Assembly: GCF_025195085.2 (NCBI RefSeq)
Contig: NZ_JANAVY020000015.1
Coordinates: 40,228-104,227 of the forward strand
From: Vibrio intestinalis
GTDB lineage: Bacteria > Pseudomonadota > Gammaproteobacteria > Enterobacterales > Vibrionaceae
Direction of reading: 5' to 3'
Length of the DNA stretch: 64,000 bases
In this document: positions 1 through 9,037 of the stretch, piece by piece
Numbering within the stretch: the stretch's first letter is position 1
How the letters are laid out: every line of letters begins with the position of its first letter
Program-made: the position numbers and the translations under genes
The notes under the pieces: model-generated
The model's database searches: none
What the model saw: only the letters and a program-made list of their open reading frames with translations
What the model was told of the DNA's origin: nothing

Positions 1-1086
1 GTAACGATCGTCAACTGAGTTGTAGGACAGCTTTGCTTCTGCGGTGTACGTACGCTCCTCAATATCACCAAACCAATCGTCTGGGTTAGGGTAGGAGATA
101 AATGAGGTGTCGTAGTCGCGGCGAGCGATCAATACATCAGCTTGTAGTTGATCACTAAACACATAGTTGACGTCTAAGTTTACGTTCCAGCTATCTGTGT
201 TTTGGCGACGAGTTCGGCCATCACGGTTTGCACGATCGTCAATTGGCTGAGTAACTAGGTTTGTGTATTGGCCTTCTTCGCTGCGTGATGCGACTGTCAA
301 TTTAGCGGTTAGTGCATCCAAGCTTGCTGGTTTAAATAGCAATTTACCACGCACATTGAATGATTCTAACTCTGAAGGATCCCACGGGTATTCGTCGTTG
401 GTGATGCTGTACTCGATTGGTGTATTGCCTTGTGAACCTTCGGCTGCAAGACGAAAAGCCAACACATCATCAACAATAGGCGCAGAAATCATGCCTGCTA
501 GATGGGTTTTGCCATCTTCGGTTTCATAGCCGGCACGTAGGCGACTTTCAGTGTAGAAGGTTGGATCTTTGGTTTTAATTACCACCGCACCAGCGATACT
601 GTTACGGCCTTGGTTAGTTGATTGTGGACCTTTAAAAATTTCGACTTGTTCTGTATCCCATAGGCCGGCTTTGCCGAATGATTCACCTGTCCATGATTCT
701 GAAACACCATCAACGGTTGTGTTAACACGTGGCGTTCCACCAATCATGTAAGAGAGGAAACCATCTGCAGGGCCACGGCCATCCACACCTCGGATATGGG
801 GCATACCAGATGGTGCGGTCAGCACGTTGGCTGAACGGTCTAAAAGATCGAAGTAATTGCGGTTTTCACCGTTATCTACTTCATCAGTAAAAATGGTCAC
901 TGCGCTAGTGGTATCTTGTAGCGTGCCGCCGAGTTTTTCACCGGTTACGATAATAGTCTCGTCAGCAACTTGTGATTTTGGCTCATTAGCCAAGGCAAAA
1001 GTAGAGCTACTAATAACGGCAAAACCGATCAAAGTAGCGAGTCGCGTTGGCTTAAAAATGACCTTGCTGTTGTCCATGAAAGTCAT
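1..1086 (-). CDS. TonB-dependent outer-membrane receptor (N-terminal part; continues past window start)
   Basis: The reading frame is open from 1086 to the left edge, so about 362 N-terminal residues are present and the C-terminal barrel is missing. The N-terminus has a basic stretch and hydrophobic signal peptide ending near FALANE, then a TonB-box-like segment (DETIIVTG). The plug domain carries RGVDGRGP and VEIFKGPQSTNQGRN, typical of plug motifs, followed by the first barrel strands. The start at 1086 is chosen because AAGGGA lies about 7 bases upstream; an in-frame ATG three codons later (1077) is an alternative. A Fur-box-like site upstream suggests iron control and ferric-siderophore uptake, but the ligand cannot be read from sequence. 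In Vibrio cholerae a TonB receptor lies next to tkt-tal on chromosome II (from memory), which fits this order. Confidence 0.9.
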   Translation of the reverse strand, partial: MTFMDNSKVIFKPTRLATLIGFAVISSSTFALANEPKSQVADETIIVTGEKLGGTLQDTTSAVTIFTDEVDNGENRNYFDLLDRSANVLTAPSGMPHIRGVDGRGPADGFLSYMIGGTPRVNTTVDGVSESWTGESFGKAGLWDTEQVEIFKGPQSTNQGRNSIAGAVVIKTKDPTFYTESRLRAGYETEDGKTHLAGMISAPIVDDVLAFRLAAEGSQGNTPIEYSITNDEYPWDPSELESFNVRGKLLFKPASLDALTAKLTVASRSEEGQYTNLVTQPIDDRANRDGRTRRQNTDSWNVNLDVNYVFSDQLQADVLIARRDYDTSFISYPNPDDWFGDIEERTYTAEAKLSYNSVDDRY

Positions 1087-1148
1087 GTGAATATCCCTTA
1101 ATAATCAATGGTTCTTATTTGGCAATTTATTGTTAGTGCGATAAAAAT

Positions 1149-1167
1149 GCTAATGAGAATTATTGCT
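1149..1167. promoter_or_regulatory. Candidate Fur box upstream of the TonB receptor
   Basis: The 19 bases GCTAATGAGAATTATTGCT match the classical Fur consensus GATAATGATAATCATTATC at about 13 of 19 positions by eye. The site lies 63 bases upstream of the receptor start, a normal position for iron repression. The rest of the gap (1087-1354) is AT-rich with no other gene seen. Confidence 0.6.
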
Positions 1168-1354
1168 AAAGGCAAACAAAATATCGAAAAAATAGCGTTT
1201 AGAGTAAAAACGCCTCAAAACGTGTGTAAATCTAGCATAAGACTTATGATAGATGCGCAAAATTACATAAATCTTAATGGCTTATGAGAAAGCATAACAA
1301 GATTAAAGGTAGGGTTTAATCAGGTTGAAAAACGAGGTTTTAGTGAATTTTAGC

Positions 1355-1380
1355 TAAAAAAATACCCGCAAAAAGCGGGC
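1355..1380 (-). terminator. Rho-independent terminator of the tal-tkt operon
   Basis: On the minus strand, CCCGC-TTTTT-GCGGG is followed by TATTTTTTT, about 27 bases after the tkt stop codon. Confidence 0.8.
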
Positions 1381-1406
1381 ATTTTATTCAACTAAAGATT
1401 GTTGGT

Positions 1407-3398
1407 TTAGCCAAGGATTTCTTGCGCCGTTTCTACAACGTTTTCTTTAGTGAAACCAAACATTTTGAATAGTTCACCTGCTGGTGCAGATTCACCGAAT
1501 GTTGTCATACCGATGATGCGGCCATCAAAACCAACATACTTGTACCAGAAATCAGCAATACCTGCTTCGATAGCGATACGTGCAGTCACATCTGACGGTA
1601 GAACTGCTTCACGGTAAGCAGCGTCTTGCTTGTCAAATGCATCTGTTGATGGCATTGAAACAACACGTACTGCTTTACCTTGTGCGGTTAGCTCTGCTGC
1701 AGCTTCTACCGCTAGCTCAACTTCAGAGCCAGTTGCGATTAGGATTAGCTCAGGCTTGCCAGCACAATCTTTAAGCACGTAGCCACCCTTAGCAACGTTT
1801 GCTAGCTGCTCTGCATCACGCTCTTGCTGCGCAAGGTTTTGACGAGAGAAGATAAGTGCTGTTGGCGCATCTTTACGTTCGATAGCCAGTTTCCAAGCTA
1901 CTGCTGATTCAACTTGGTCACATGGACGCCATGTGCTCATGTTTGGTGTCATACGTAGAGATGCGATCTGCTCAACTGGTTGGTGAGTAGGGCCATCTTC
2001 GCCAAGGCCGATTGAATCGTGCGTGTAAACTTGAATGTTCTGAATTTTCATCAGAGCAGCCATACGCATTGCGTTACGAGCGTATTCCATGAACATTAGG
2101 AATGTCGCGCCGTAAGGAACGAAACCGCCGTGCAGTGCGATACCGTTCATGATCGCTGTCATACCGAATTCACGTACACCATAGTGAATGTAGTTACCCG
2201 CAAAGTCGCTTGCTTCTAGAGACTTAGAACCAGACCACATAGTTAGGTTAGAAGGCGCTAGGTCAGCAGAACCACCCATGAACTCAGGTAAGATAGCACC
2301 AAACGCTTCTAGTGCGTTTTGCGATGCTTTACGTGATGCAATGTTTGCTGGGTTTGCTTGAAGGTCAGCAATGATTTGCGTTGCTTTTGCTTCCCATTCC
2401 GCTGGTAGTTCACCGTTTACTCGGCGTTTGAACTCGGCTGCAAGTTCTGGATGTGCTGCTTCATAAGCTGCAAGTTTCTCGTTCCACGCTGCTTCCTTAG
2501 CTGCGCCTGCTTCTTGCGCAGACCACTCTGCATAGACTTCCTGCGGAATTTCAAAAGGACCGTGCTCCCAACCTAGTTGTTTACGTGTAGCTGCAATTTC
2601 TTCAGCGCCTAGTGGTGCACCATGACAATCGTGTGAACCAGATTTGTTTGGCGAACCAAAACCGATGATGGTTTTAGTACAGATAAGCGTAGGGCGAGGG
2701 TCTGCTTTTGCTGCTTCGATAGCGGCGTTGATTGCTGCTGCATCGTGGCCATCAACCGCTGGAATTACGTGCCAGCCGTAAGCTTCAAAACGTTTAGGTG
2801 TATCGTCAGAGAACCAACCTTCAACGTGACCATCGATAGAGATGCCGTTGTCATCCCAGAATGCGATAAGTTTACCTAGGCCAAGCGTACCCGCTAGAGA
2901 ACACGCTTCATGAGAGATACCTTCCATCAAACAGCCATCACCCATGAAAACATAAGTGAAATGGTCAACGATGTCGTGGCCTTCACGGTTGAATTGTGCC
3001 GCCATTGCTTTTTCAGCCAGCGCCATACCAACAGCATTAGTGATGCCTTGGCCTAGTGGGCCAGTAGTCGTTTCGATACCAGGTGCGTAGCCATATTCTG
3101 GGTGACCAGGTGTTTTAGAGTGTAGCTGACGGAAGTTTTTAAGATCGTCGATTGATAGCTCGTAACCGCTAAGGTGCAGTAGAGAGTAAATCAGCATAGA
3201 GCCGTGGCCGTTAGAAAGTACGAAACGGTCGCGGTCTGCCCATTCTGGGTTAGATGGGTTGTGGTTTAGGTGTGAACGCCAAAGAACTTCAGCGATGTCT
3301 GCCATGCCCATAGGTGCGCCAGGGTGACCAGAGTTAGCTTGTTGTACGCCGTCCATGCTTAGAGCACGGATTGCATTCGCTAGATGTTTACGATCCAT
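1407..3398 (-). CDS. tkt: Transketolase
   Basis: Thiamine-diphosphate enzyme that moves two-carbon ketol units in the non-oxidative pentose phosphate pathway (cytoplasm). The 663-residue length is normal for the family. Visible motifs are SGHPGAPMGMAD near residue 23, the ThDP/metal motif GDGCLMEG...DDNG at about 153-185, SGSHDCHG near 255, and the pyrimidine-domain motif EDGPTHQPVEQ around 470. It follows tal on the same strand with a 79-base gap containing a hairpin. Pairing with transaldolase suggests a locally regulated pentose-phosphate operon, perhaps controlled by the divergent SorC-type regulator beyond tal (inference). Vibrios usually carry a second tkt elsewhere. Confidence 0.97.
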   Translation of the reverse strand: MDRKHLANAIRALSMDGVQQANSGHPGAPMGMADIAEVLWRSHLNHNPSNPEWADRDRFVLSNGHGSMLIYSLLHLSGYELSIDDLKNFRQLHSKTPGHPEYGYAPGIETTTGPLGQGITNAVGMALAEKAMAAQFNREGHDIVDHFTYVFMGDGCLMEGISHEACSLAGTLGLGKLIAFWDDNGISIDGHVEGWFSDDTPKRFEAYGWHVIPAVDGHDAAAINAAIEAAKADPRPTLICTKTIIGFGSPNKSGSHDCHGAPLGAEEIAATRKQLGWEHGPFEIPQEVYAEWSAQEAGAAKEAAWNEKLAAYEAAHPELAAEFKRRVNGELPAEWEAKATQIIADLQANPANIASRKASQNALEAFGAILPEFMGGSADLAPSNLTMWSGSKSLEASDFAGNYIHYGVREFGMTAIMNGIALHGGFVPYGATFLMFMEYARNAMRMAALMKIQNIQVYTHDSIGLGEDGPTHQPVEQIASLRMTPNMSTWRPCDQVESAVAWKLAIERKDAPTALIFSRQNLAQQERDAEQLANVAKGGYVLKDCAGKPELILIATGSEVELAVEAAAELTAQGKAVRVVSMPSTDAFDKQDAAYREAVLPSDVTARIAIEAGIADFWYKYVGFDGRIIGMTTFGESAPAGELFKMFGFTKENVVETAQEILG

Positions 3399-3438
3399 AA
3401 TGTTTTACCAGTATAAAATTACTTCAAAGGATATTAAG

Positions 3439-3460
3439 AGGGGAACACAATCGTTCCCCT
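3439..3460 (-). promoter_or_regulatory. Intercistronic hairpin between tal and tkt
   Basis: An 8-bp perfect inverted repeat (AGGGGAAC / GTTCCCCT) with a 6-base loop sits in the 79-base gap. On the minus strand it is followed by TCTTAATATCC, not a clean T-run. It could be a leaky terminator, an RNase stop or a stabilising stem that sets the tal:tkt ratio. Confidence 0.55.
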
Positions 3461-3477
3461 TAAATTAGAATTCTGTG

Positions 3478-4428
3478 TTACAGCTTAGCTGCGATCATTT
3501 CTTCAAGTTTGCCTTGGTCAATCGCGAAGTTGCGGATGCCTTCTGCTAGCTTCTCAACCGCCATTGCGTCTTGGTTATGATCCCATAGGAACTCAGCATG
3601 AGTCATTGCTGCTGGACGCTCTTGCGCGCCTTTAGAGTCAACTAGCTTCTCAACGACTTCACCTTCAGCGGCTTCTAGTTCAGCTAGTAGCGCTGGAGCG
3701 ATAGTTAGACGGTCACAACCTGCTAGCTCAAGAATCTCACAGATGTTACGGAAGCTTGCGCCCATAACGACTGTGTTGTAGCCGTATGCTTTGTAGTAGT
3801 CGTAGATCTTAGATACAGACAGAACACCTGGGTCTTCTGCAGCTTCAAAATCACGACCTTCTTTCGCTTTGTACCAGTCCATGATACGGCCAACGAATGG
3901 TGAAATTAGGAATACGCCTGCTTCAGCACATGCACGAGCCTGTGCGAAAGAGAATAGAAGAGTAAGGTTACAGTTGATGCCTTCTTTTTCTAGGATTTCA
4001 GCTGCGCGGATACCTTCCCAAGTTGACGCTAGTTTGATCAGGATGCGTTCGTTTGCGATGCCAGCATCGTTGTACATTTTCATAAGCTGACGCGCTTTCG
4101 CTACGCTGCCTTCTGTATCGTAAGAAAGGCGAGCATCGACTTCAGTAGAAATACGACCAGGGATAGTGGTTAGGATTTCTTTACCGATGTTTACAGCAAG
4201 CATGTCACAAGCGTCTTGAACTTGTTGCGCTTTGTCGCCGCTTTGCGCTTTTGCGTATTCGATCGCTTGGTCGATTAGTGGTGCGTACTCTTCAATTTGA
4301 GCCGCTTTAAGAATAAGAGATGGGTTCGTTGTTGCATCTTCTGGCTGGTATTTTTTGATTGCATCAATTTCACCAGTGTCAGCTACTACAGTAGTCAGTT
4401 TACGAAGTTGCTCTAATTTATTGCTCAT
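3478..4428 (-). CDS. tal: Transaldolase
   Basis: Transfers a dihydroxyacetone unit between sedoheptulose-7-phosphate and glyceraldehyde-3-phosphate. The 316-residue length matches the TalB class. Visible motifs are DATTNPSLILKAA near residue 30, the Schiff-base lysine in ILIKLASTWEG at about 132, and NLTLLFSFAQA...LISPFVGR around 155-182. It is the first gene of the tal-tkt pair. Its 470-bp upstream region is shared with the divergent regulator and holds two 9-bp inverted repeats. Confidence 0.97.
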   Translation of the reverse strand: MSNKLEQLRKLTTVVADTGEIDAIKKYQPEDATTNPSLILKAAQIEEYAPLIDQAIEYAKAQSGDKAQQVQDACDMLAVNIGKEILTTIPGRISTEVDARLSYDTEGSVAKARQLMKMYNDAGIANERILIKLASTWEGIRAAEILEKEGINCNLTLLFSFAQARACAEAGVFLISPFVGRIMDWYKAKEGRDFEAAEDPGVLSVSKIYDYYKAYGYNTVVMGASFRNICEILELAGCDRLTIAPALLAELEAAEGEVVEKLVDSKGAQERPAAMTHAEFLWDHNQDAMAVEKLAEGIRNFAIDQGKLEEMIAAKL

Positions 4429-4452
4429 AATCGATCATCCTATTGTCACGGC

Positions 4453-4482
4453 GTGTTCGTTTTTAGTAGGGGTAACGAACAC
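4453..4482. promoter_or_regulatory. Inverted repeat in the tal leader/promoter
   Basis: GTGTTCGTT (4453-4461) and AACGAACAC (4474-4482) form a perfect 9-bp inverted repeat with a 12-base spacer, 25-54 bases upstream of the tal start. Size and position fit an operator for the divergent SorC-family regulator, or an RNA stem in the tal leader. Confidence 0.5.
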
Positions 4483-4494
4483 ATTTGCAAGCGA

Positions 4495-4542
4495 GTTAGT
4501 GAAAAGCTCATCTGTAAATTTAGACGCTCATCATTCACTAAC
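4495..4542. promoter_or_regulatory. Second inverted repeat upstream of tal
   Basis: GTTAGTGAA (4495-4503) and TTCACTAAC (4534-4542) are perfect reverse complements 30 bases apart. With the repeat at 4453-4482 they make a two-site arrangement in the tal/regulator gap. Between 4543 and 4904 I see only AT-rich, promoter-like sequence and no gene. Confidence 0.4.
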
Positions 4543-4904
4543 GAAAAACTTTTTACCGATAGTCGCAATGTAATGAACATTTGCTCTATCGTTGAGTAAA
4601 TGATGGGTTCATATTTATCTGATTGGCCCACAAAGTCAATTACTGAAACGCCATTTAAGTGATGCTCATCAACAATATTTTTGTGTTTTTGACCGCGAAC
4701 TGTTGGTTAACCGTTTGCCCTTGCAAGCTATGCGCTCAGGCTAAATTTAACTGACGGATTTTTAGGCTGAGAAAATGTCACCAAGGTGAGCAAAAGTTGC
4801 ATTAAAATGAGCTTGTGACATATGCTAGGTCAATGAGCGGATGTTCACTTATCTGCTACTATTTGTGCGTTTTCCAAATTAATACAGCGTAAACCTAGGT
4901 GACT

Positions 4905-5885
4905 ATGGCGAATCCAAAGCAAGAACCAACCCTTGATAGTGCCGATCTGTTGACCGAAATCTCGGTTGCTTACTATCAAGATGGGGCAACTCAAGAAGAG
5001 ATCTCGAAGAAGTTCTCTATCTCTAGAGCAAAAGTAGGCCGTCTATTAAAACAGGCGCGTGATGAAGGTATTGTAGAGATAACGGTAAAGTACCACCCAG
5101 TATTCAGTGCCAAGATTGAGCAGCGCCTAATTGAGCGATTTGGTGTGAAACGTGCCTTGGTTGCGCTAGATCAGCCTAATGAAGAGGCGCAACGTCAACA
5201 AGTTGCTGGGTTGGTCTCTCATTACCTCGCAGCCACGATTAAATCTGGTGACGTTGTCACAGTGGGGCAGGGGCGAAACGTCTCTGCTGTTGCACACCAC
5301 ATAGGGGTAATTACGCCTCGTGACTGTAAGTTTGTGTGCAGTATCGGCGGTATTCACCCAAGAGGCGGTATGTTTAACGCAGACCATATTTGTCGTCAGT
5401 TCGCCAAGAATTATGGCGGCACATCGGAAACGCTTTATGCGCCCGCGTATGCTGAAAACCGCGAGCAAAAGCTGGCGTTCATGCAAAATACCACTATTAA
5501 GCAAACATTGGACTCAGCGCGTAAAGCCGATGTCGCTTTGGTTGGTATCGGTGATATGAGCGAGAACAGCTACATGGTGGACTTAGGTTGGTTTACCGCT
5601 GACGAAGTGGTGCAATCTCGCCTGCAGCAAGGTGTAGTGGGTGATTTCGCTGGCTATGACTTCTTTGATATTCACGGTAATGCCGCTAATACCGTAATGA
5701 GTGACCGAGTAATCGGTTTAGGTATTGATGAATTCAAACCTATTTCACAAGTAATTGCTATCGCCGCTGAAAACAGCAAGCCATTAGCGTTATTAGGTGC
5801 TCTGCGTACTGGCGCGATCGATGTCATCGCCACAAGCGTAAGTAATGCACTGACGGTACTCAACCTTGATGAGCAGATGAAGTAG
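4905..5885 (+). CDS. SorC/DeoR-family sugar-binding transcriptional regulator
   Basis: The first 60 residues form a helix-turn-helix (TQEEISKKFSISRAKVGRLL). A sugar-phosphate-sensing domain of the NagB/SorC type follows, with VTVGQGRNVSA, SIGGIHPRGG and VALVGIGDM. Length is 326 residues from ATG 4905. A GTG at 4899 is in frame but lies inside the AGGTG ribosome-binding site, so ATG is preferred. It is divergent from tal-tkt and most likely controls them in response to a phosphorylated sugar; the effector is unknown. I recall a similar regulator next to tal-tkt in V. cholerae. Confidence 0.88.
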   Translation: MANPKQEPTLDSADLLTEISVAYYQDGATQEEISKKFSISRAKVGRLLKQARDEGIVEITVKYHPVFSAKIEQRLIERFGVKRALVALDQPNEEAQRQQVAGLVSHYLAATIKSGDVVTVGQGRNVSAVAHHIGVITPRDCKFVCSIGGIHPRGGMFNADHICRQFAKNYGGTSETLYAPAYAENREQKLAFMQNTTIKQTLDSARKADVALVGIGDMSENSYMVDLGWFTADEVVQSRLQQGVVGDFAGYDFFDIHGNAANTVMSDRVIGLGIDEFKPISQVIAIAAENSKPLALLGALRTGAIDVIATSVSNALTVLNLDEQMK

Positions 5886-5911
5886 CGCTTAACCTACAAT
5901 GATAAGATGAA

Positions 5912-5934
5912 AGCGGCCAATGGCCGCTTTTTTG
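5912..5934 (+). terminator. Terminator of the SorC-type regulator
   Basis: AGCGGCCA-A-TGGCCGCT stem followed by TTTTTT, 27 bases past the stop codon. Confidence 0.85.
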
Positions 5935-5968
5935 TAGAAATCACCAATTGACAATAGAACCCTAAAAA

Positions 5969-6823
5969 CTAAAAACGTGAATACGAAACAGAGGTGAAAG
6001 AGTTAAGGTATCCGTGGTTAACCTCAAGACCATCGACCATCACTGGTGTTGGCAATTCAGTTTTTTCTTCTCGCTTAATGTTATCTAGCTGGTAATAGAT
6101 AAATTCAGCCGCCACTTTAAACGCGGTTTCAGACACTTGATAGTATCTTGCCCTGTCGTTATCAAGAATGATGTGCTCGCTGTCCAATTTAGAATCCGCT
6201 TCGGAGTTATCAAATTGAACGTAGTATTTAAGCGTATCGAGAGAGTTGTCTTTAGGATCAACAATGATGATGTCGAACTCGTACACTAACTGTAACCAGC
6301 TACCGACTAGAGAACTGACTGGATTGACATAATGATTCCAACTGATTGATACATTGAGCTCGTTAGTATTGTTGTTAGGGTAGAGCTGTAGCGGGCCATC
6401 AGCAAAGTATAGATTGACCTTATCCCATTGCTTGAAGGACTGTTTTGAAAAGCTGTCATGAAAGTCTGTTTCTAACTTCTCATTGCTGGCATTTATGCCG
6501 ATTTCTTTGCGATATTCCTCAATCGCTTCCATTTCTGCTTCAATTAACGCAGCAACAATTGCTCCGCCAATTGCTCCACCAACTGATGCTGTCGCATCGC
6601 CGCCAAATGTGTTTTGTAGCGCTACCGGAGTACTATTTTTCGCTAGCTCATTCATAAGTGCTGGATCTGCGTAATAACTGTTGATCCCTTTGTTAGCATC
6701 TTGCCCTTGTTTGAATAGGTAGAGGTTAATCTCCTGGGCGTTAGTTGACGCACTTTCGAACTCGGGTATTCGGTTGGCACAACCCACGAGCAATGTGGTG
6801 ATAAGAACGAAGAATAATCTCAC
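5969..6823 (-). CDS. Uncharacterised lipoprotein
   Basis: The 284-residue protein starts with a signal peptide and lipobox (MRLFFVLITTLLVGC, Cys about residue 15), so an exported, lipid-anchored protein is expected. A glycine/alanine-rich segment (about residues 75-95, GGDATASVGGAIGGAIVAAL) could be a short membrane-associated helix. The rest is mixed alpha/beta with no motif I recognise. It stands alone, with its own 258-bp upstream region in which I see no other gene. Confidence 0.75.
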   Translation of the reverse strand: MRLFFVLITTLLVGCANRIPEFESASTNAQEINLYLFKQGQDANKGINSYYADPALMNELAKNSTPVALQNTFGGDATASVGGAIGGAIVAALIEAEMEAIEEYRKEIGINASNEKLETDFHDSFSKQSFKQWDKVNLYFADGPLQLYPNNNTNELNVSISWNHYVNPVSSLVGSWLQLVYEFDIIIVDPKDNSLDTLKYYVQFDNSEADSKLDSEHIILDNDRARYYQVSETAFKVAAEFIYYQLDNIKREEKTELPTPVMVDGLEVNHGYLNSFTSVSYSRF

Positions 6824-7024
6824 GGCATGTTCCTTAATAGGTTGGATTTTATAAAAAGACTGAGGTTTCGAGAGATATTTAAAGGAATTTAATATTAAAC
6901 TCAGTAATGAACGAGGAAAAATGAGAGCGATATTTTATAAAATGCAGATTTGGCGTTGGTATTTAACAGTTTGAAATAACTTTGCCGTTTTTATAGTGGG
7001 TAGGTGGAGGCGATTCGAAAACAT

Positions 7025-7057
7025 AAAGCCATCTAATTTCCGGTATTAAATGGCTTA
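7025..7057 (-). terminator. Probable terminator of the sulfurtransferase gene
   Basis: On the minus strand an AAGCCATTTAA / TTAGATGGCTTT stem with one mismatch and an AT-rich loop follows the sulfurtransferase stop at 7082. The T-run is short. Confidence 0.45.
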
Positions 7058-7081
7058 AATAAGAGAAGTGTAATTATGTTA

Positions 7082-7909
7082 TCAGGATTCAATCGGTAGA
7101 GCTTTGTTTGCGCCCCATTCAGTCCACGAACCGTCGTACACTTTTAGGTTGTGATATCCACATATCAGCGCGGCTACCAACACGATGCAAGCTGTGACGC
7201 CAGAGCCGCAGCTAAAGATATATTCTTGCTTGGTGTCGTCGAGTAGGCCTTGTAGTAAAGTTGAAAGCTCTATTTTAGATTTCAATCGATGTTGGTCCAT
7301 TAGGCTCGCAAAAGGGATGCACACTGAATTGGGAATGTGACCGCTGCGTACACCTTCGCGTGGCTCAGGGGTTTGGCCAAGAAAACGAGCAATTCCGCGG
7401 GCATCGACGGTTAAGCTGTTTTGGTTATTAATGGCTTGCTGCACGTAATTGGCATCGACAAACCAATCACTGTTTAATTGGCCGTTAAAGTCACCTTTAC
7501 TTACTTTCTTGTATTCAGTTGTTGTCGCAAACCCACGTAATTTCCACTCAGTTAAGCCACCATCGAGAATGTAACTCTGCTTGTGGCCCATTGCTTGGAG
7601 CATGGCCCAAGCGCGTGGTGAGGCAAATGTACCGCTATTGTCGTACACCACAATGGTGGATTGGTTGTTGAGGCCAATCGTTTGAGCCAGCTGATTGAAG
7701 CGAGCTTCACTTGGCATCATATGGGGTAGGTGAGAGTCAGGGTCACAAAATACGCTGTCGTAATCGAACCGAATAGAATTCGGGATCAAGTTGGTTTTGT
7801 CTTTGGGTGATTCTGAAGGGATTTGAAAATCGATACTGGCATCGAGCACAATTAGGTCTTTATCGTTTAAATGGTCGAAGAGCCATTGAGCGGTTACAAG
7901 TGGGTTCAC
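7082..7909 (-). CDS. sseA: Sulfurtransferase with two rhodanese domains (3-mercaptopyruvate type)
   Basis: The 275-residue protein contains two rhodanese domains, about residues 8-125 and 150-270. The active-site loop is CGSGVTAC near residue 234, the mercaptopyruvate type rather than the CRKGVT of thiosulfate rhodaneses. It moves sulfur from 3-mercaptopyruvate or similar donors to acceptors in the cytoplasm. The start is GTG with AAGGATA upstream. Its neighbours on the same strand, a small membrane protein and then moeB-moeA, include sulfur-carrier chemistry, so a role feeding sulfur to cofactor synthesis is possible but unproven. Confidence 0.9.
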   Translation of the reverse strand: MNPLVTAQWLFDHLNDKDLIVLDASIDFQIPSESPKDKTNLIPNSIRFDYDSVFCDPDSHLPHMMPSEARFNQLAQTIGLNNQSTIVVYDNSGTFASPRAWAMLQAMGHKQSYILDGGLTEWKLRGFATTTEYKKVSKGDFNGQLNSDWFVDANYVQQAINNQNSLTVDARGIARFLGQTPEPREGVRSGHIPNSVCIPFASLMDQHRLKSKIELSTLLQGLLDDTKQEYIFSCGSGVTACIVLVAALICGYHNLKVYDGSWTEWGANKALPIES

Positions 7910-7941
7910 GTTATATCCTTATTGCTAATTGATTTGGATGC

Positions 7942-8238
7942 TTATTGGCAAGAAATAAAGCGGTAACTGGCATTGCCAAGCATATCGGTTTCGACCTCTA
8001 CAGTGGTCTGCTGGGCATTTTCGCAGCGATTATCTACCGGAGCGGAGATCACCGCAGTTTGACTATCATCTAGTTGTACAGTGAGAAAACGGCGATGACC
8101 ATCAAGCGATTGAGTAAGAGTGGAACTGACAATATCGAAGGTTCGTTGCTCCGTTGAACTGTGCTGCAGGCTTAACAAGCCAAGCAGCACGATAATTGAA
8201 ACAACAAAGGCACTAACGAATATTTTGGGGTTATCCAT
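7942..8238 (-). CDS. Small single-pass membrane-anchored protein
   Basis: 98 residues with one N-terminal transmembrane helix (about residues 6-24, VSAFVVSIIVLLGLL) and a roughly 70-residue periplasmic tail containing two cysteines (DNRCEN and near the C-terminus, FISCQ) that could form a disulfide. Located between sseA and moeB on the same strand. I do not recognise the family. Confidence 0.65.
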   Translation of the reverse strand: MDNPKIFVSAFVVSIIVLLGLLSLQHSSTEQRTFDIVSSTLTQSLDGHRRFLTVQLDDSQTAVISAPVDNRCENAQQTTVEVETDMLGNASYRFISCQ

Positions 8239-8278
8239 AACCTAGAGGTCCTCTATTGTTTGTTCATAGGGAGAGAGC

Positions 8279-9031
8279 TTATTTACAGGTCGGGCAATTG
8301 GCCATCTTCATAAGGTTCATTTCACGCCAAGACATTGTTAAAGCATCTAAGATTAGAATCTTGCCTTGCTTTGGCTGGCCATAATTGGCTATCACTTTAA
8401 TGGCTTCCATAGCTTGAACCGCGCCAATAATACCGACAACAGGGGCCATCACTCCGGCCTCGACACAGCTAAGCGCACCATTGCCAAACAGTGAGCTTAA
8501 ACACTCATAACATGGCTCGGTTGGGTCTTGGTAGCAAAAGACGCTCACTTGGCCTTCCATACGAATCGCAGCACCGGACACAAGCGGCACTTTAGCTGCA
8601 AAGCATAGACGGTTTAGTTGATTGCGAGTATCTACATTATCGCTGGCATCAAGCACTAAAGAGTGTTGCTTTATCAATGCCGACAGTTCCTCGTCATTTA
8701 ATCGACGGTCAATTGTCTCGACGATTAGATGCGGGTTAAGCGCACGCAGTGATTCAGCCGCTGAGTCTACTTTCTTTACGCCGATATCTTTATCGTGGTG
8801 CAGCACTTGGCGCTGTAGGTTTGACAGTTCAACTACGTCATCATCGATCAGCGTAAGCTTGCCAATCCCAGCTGTAGCGAGGTATTGGCTTGACGCGCAG
8901 CCTAAACCGCCCGCGCCAAGAATCAATATCGAACTTTGCTTGAGTGCTTCTTGACCATCAAAATCAAACTGCTTGAGAATGATTTGACGATTGTAACGCA
9001 GCATCTCTTGGTCAGATAAAATCTCCAACAT
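8279..9031 (-). CDS. moeB: Molybdopterin-synthase adenylyltransferase MoeB
   Basis: E1-like enzyme that adenylates the C-terminus of the MoaD sulfur carrier during molybdopterin synthesis. The 250-residue length is typical. Motifs are the nucleotide-binding LGAGGLGCASSQYL near 38, the RQ pair in LSNLQRQVLHHDKD, and paired zinc cysteines (PCYECL near 171 and CPTC at the C-terminus). ThiF is the closest alternative, but the coupling with moeA (6-base gap) supports MoeB. Confidence 0.95.
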   Translation of the reverse strand: MLEILSDQEMLRYNRQIILKQFDFDGQEALKQSSILILGAGGLGCASSQYLATAGIGKLTLIDDDVVELSNLQRQVLHHDKDIGVKKVDSAAESLRALNPHLIVETIDRRLNDEELSALIKQHSLVLDASDNVDTRNQLNRLCFAAKVPLVSGAAIRMEGQVSVFCYQDPTEPCYECLSSLFGNGALSCVEAGVMAPVVGIIGAVQAMEAIKVIANYGQPKQGKILILDALTMSWREMNLMKMANCPTCK

Positions 9032-9037
9032 GCTCTC

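Noticed and set aside
4446..4631. 61-codon minus-strand frame upstream of tal
   Set aside because: It covers the two inverted repeats and the promoter region, with no ribosome-binding site or domain.
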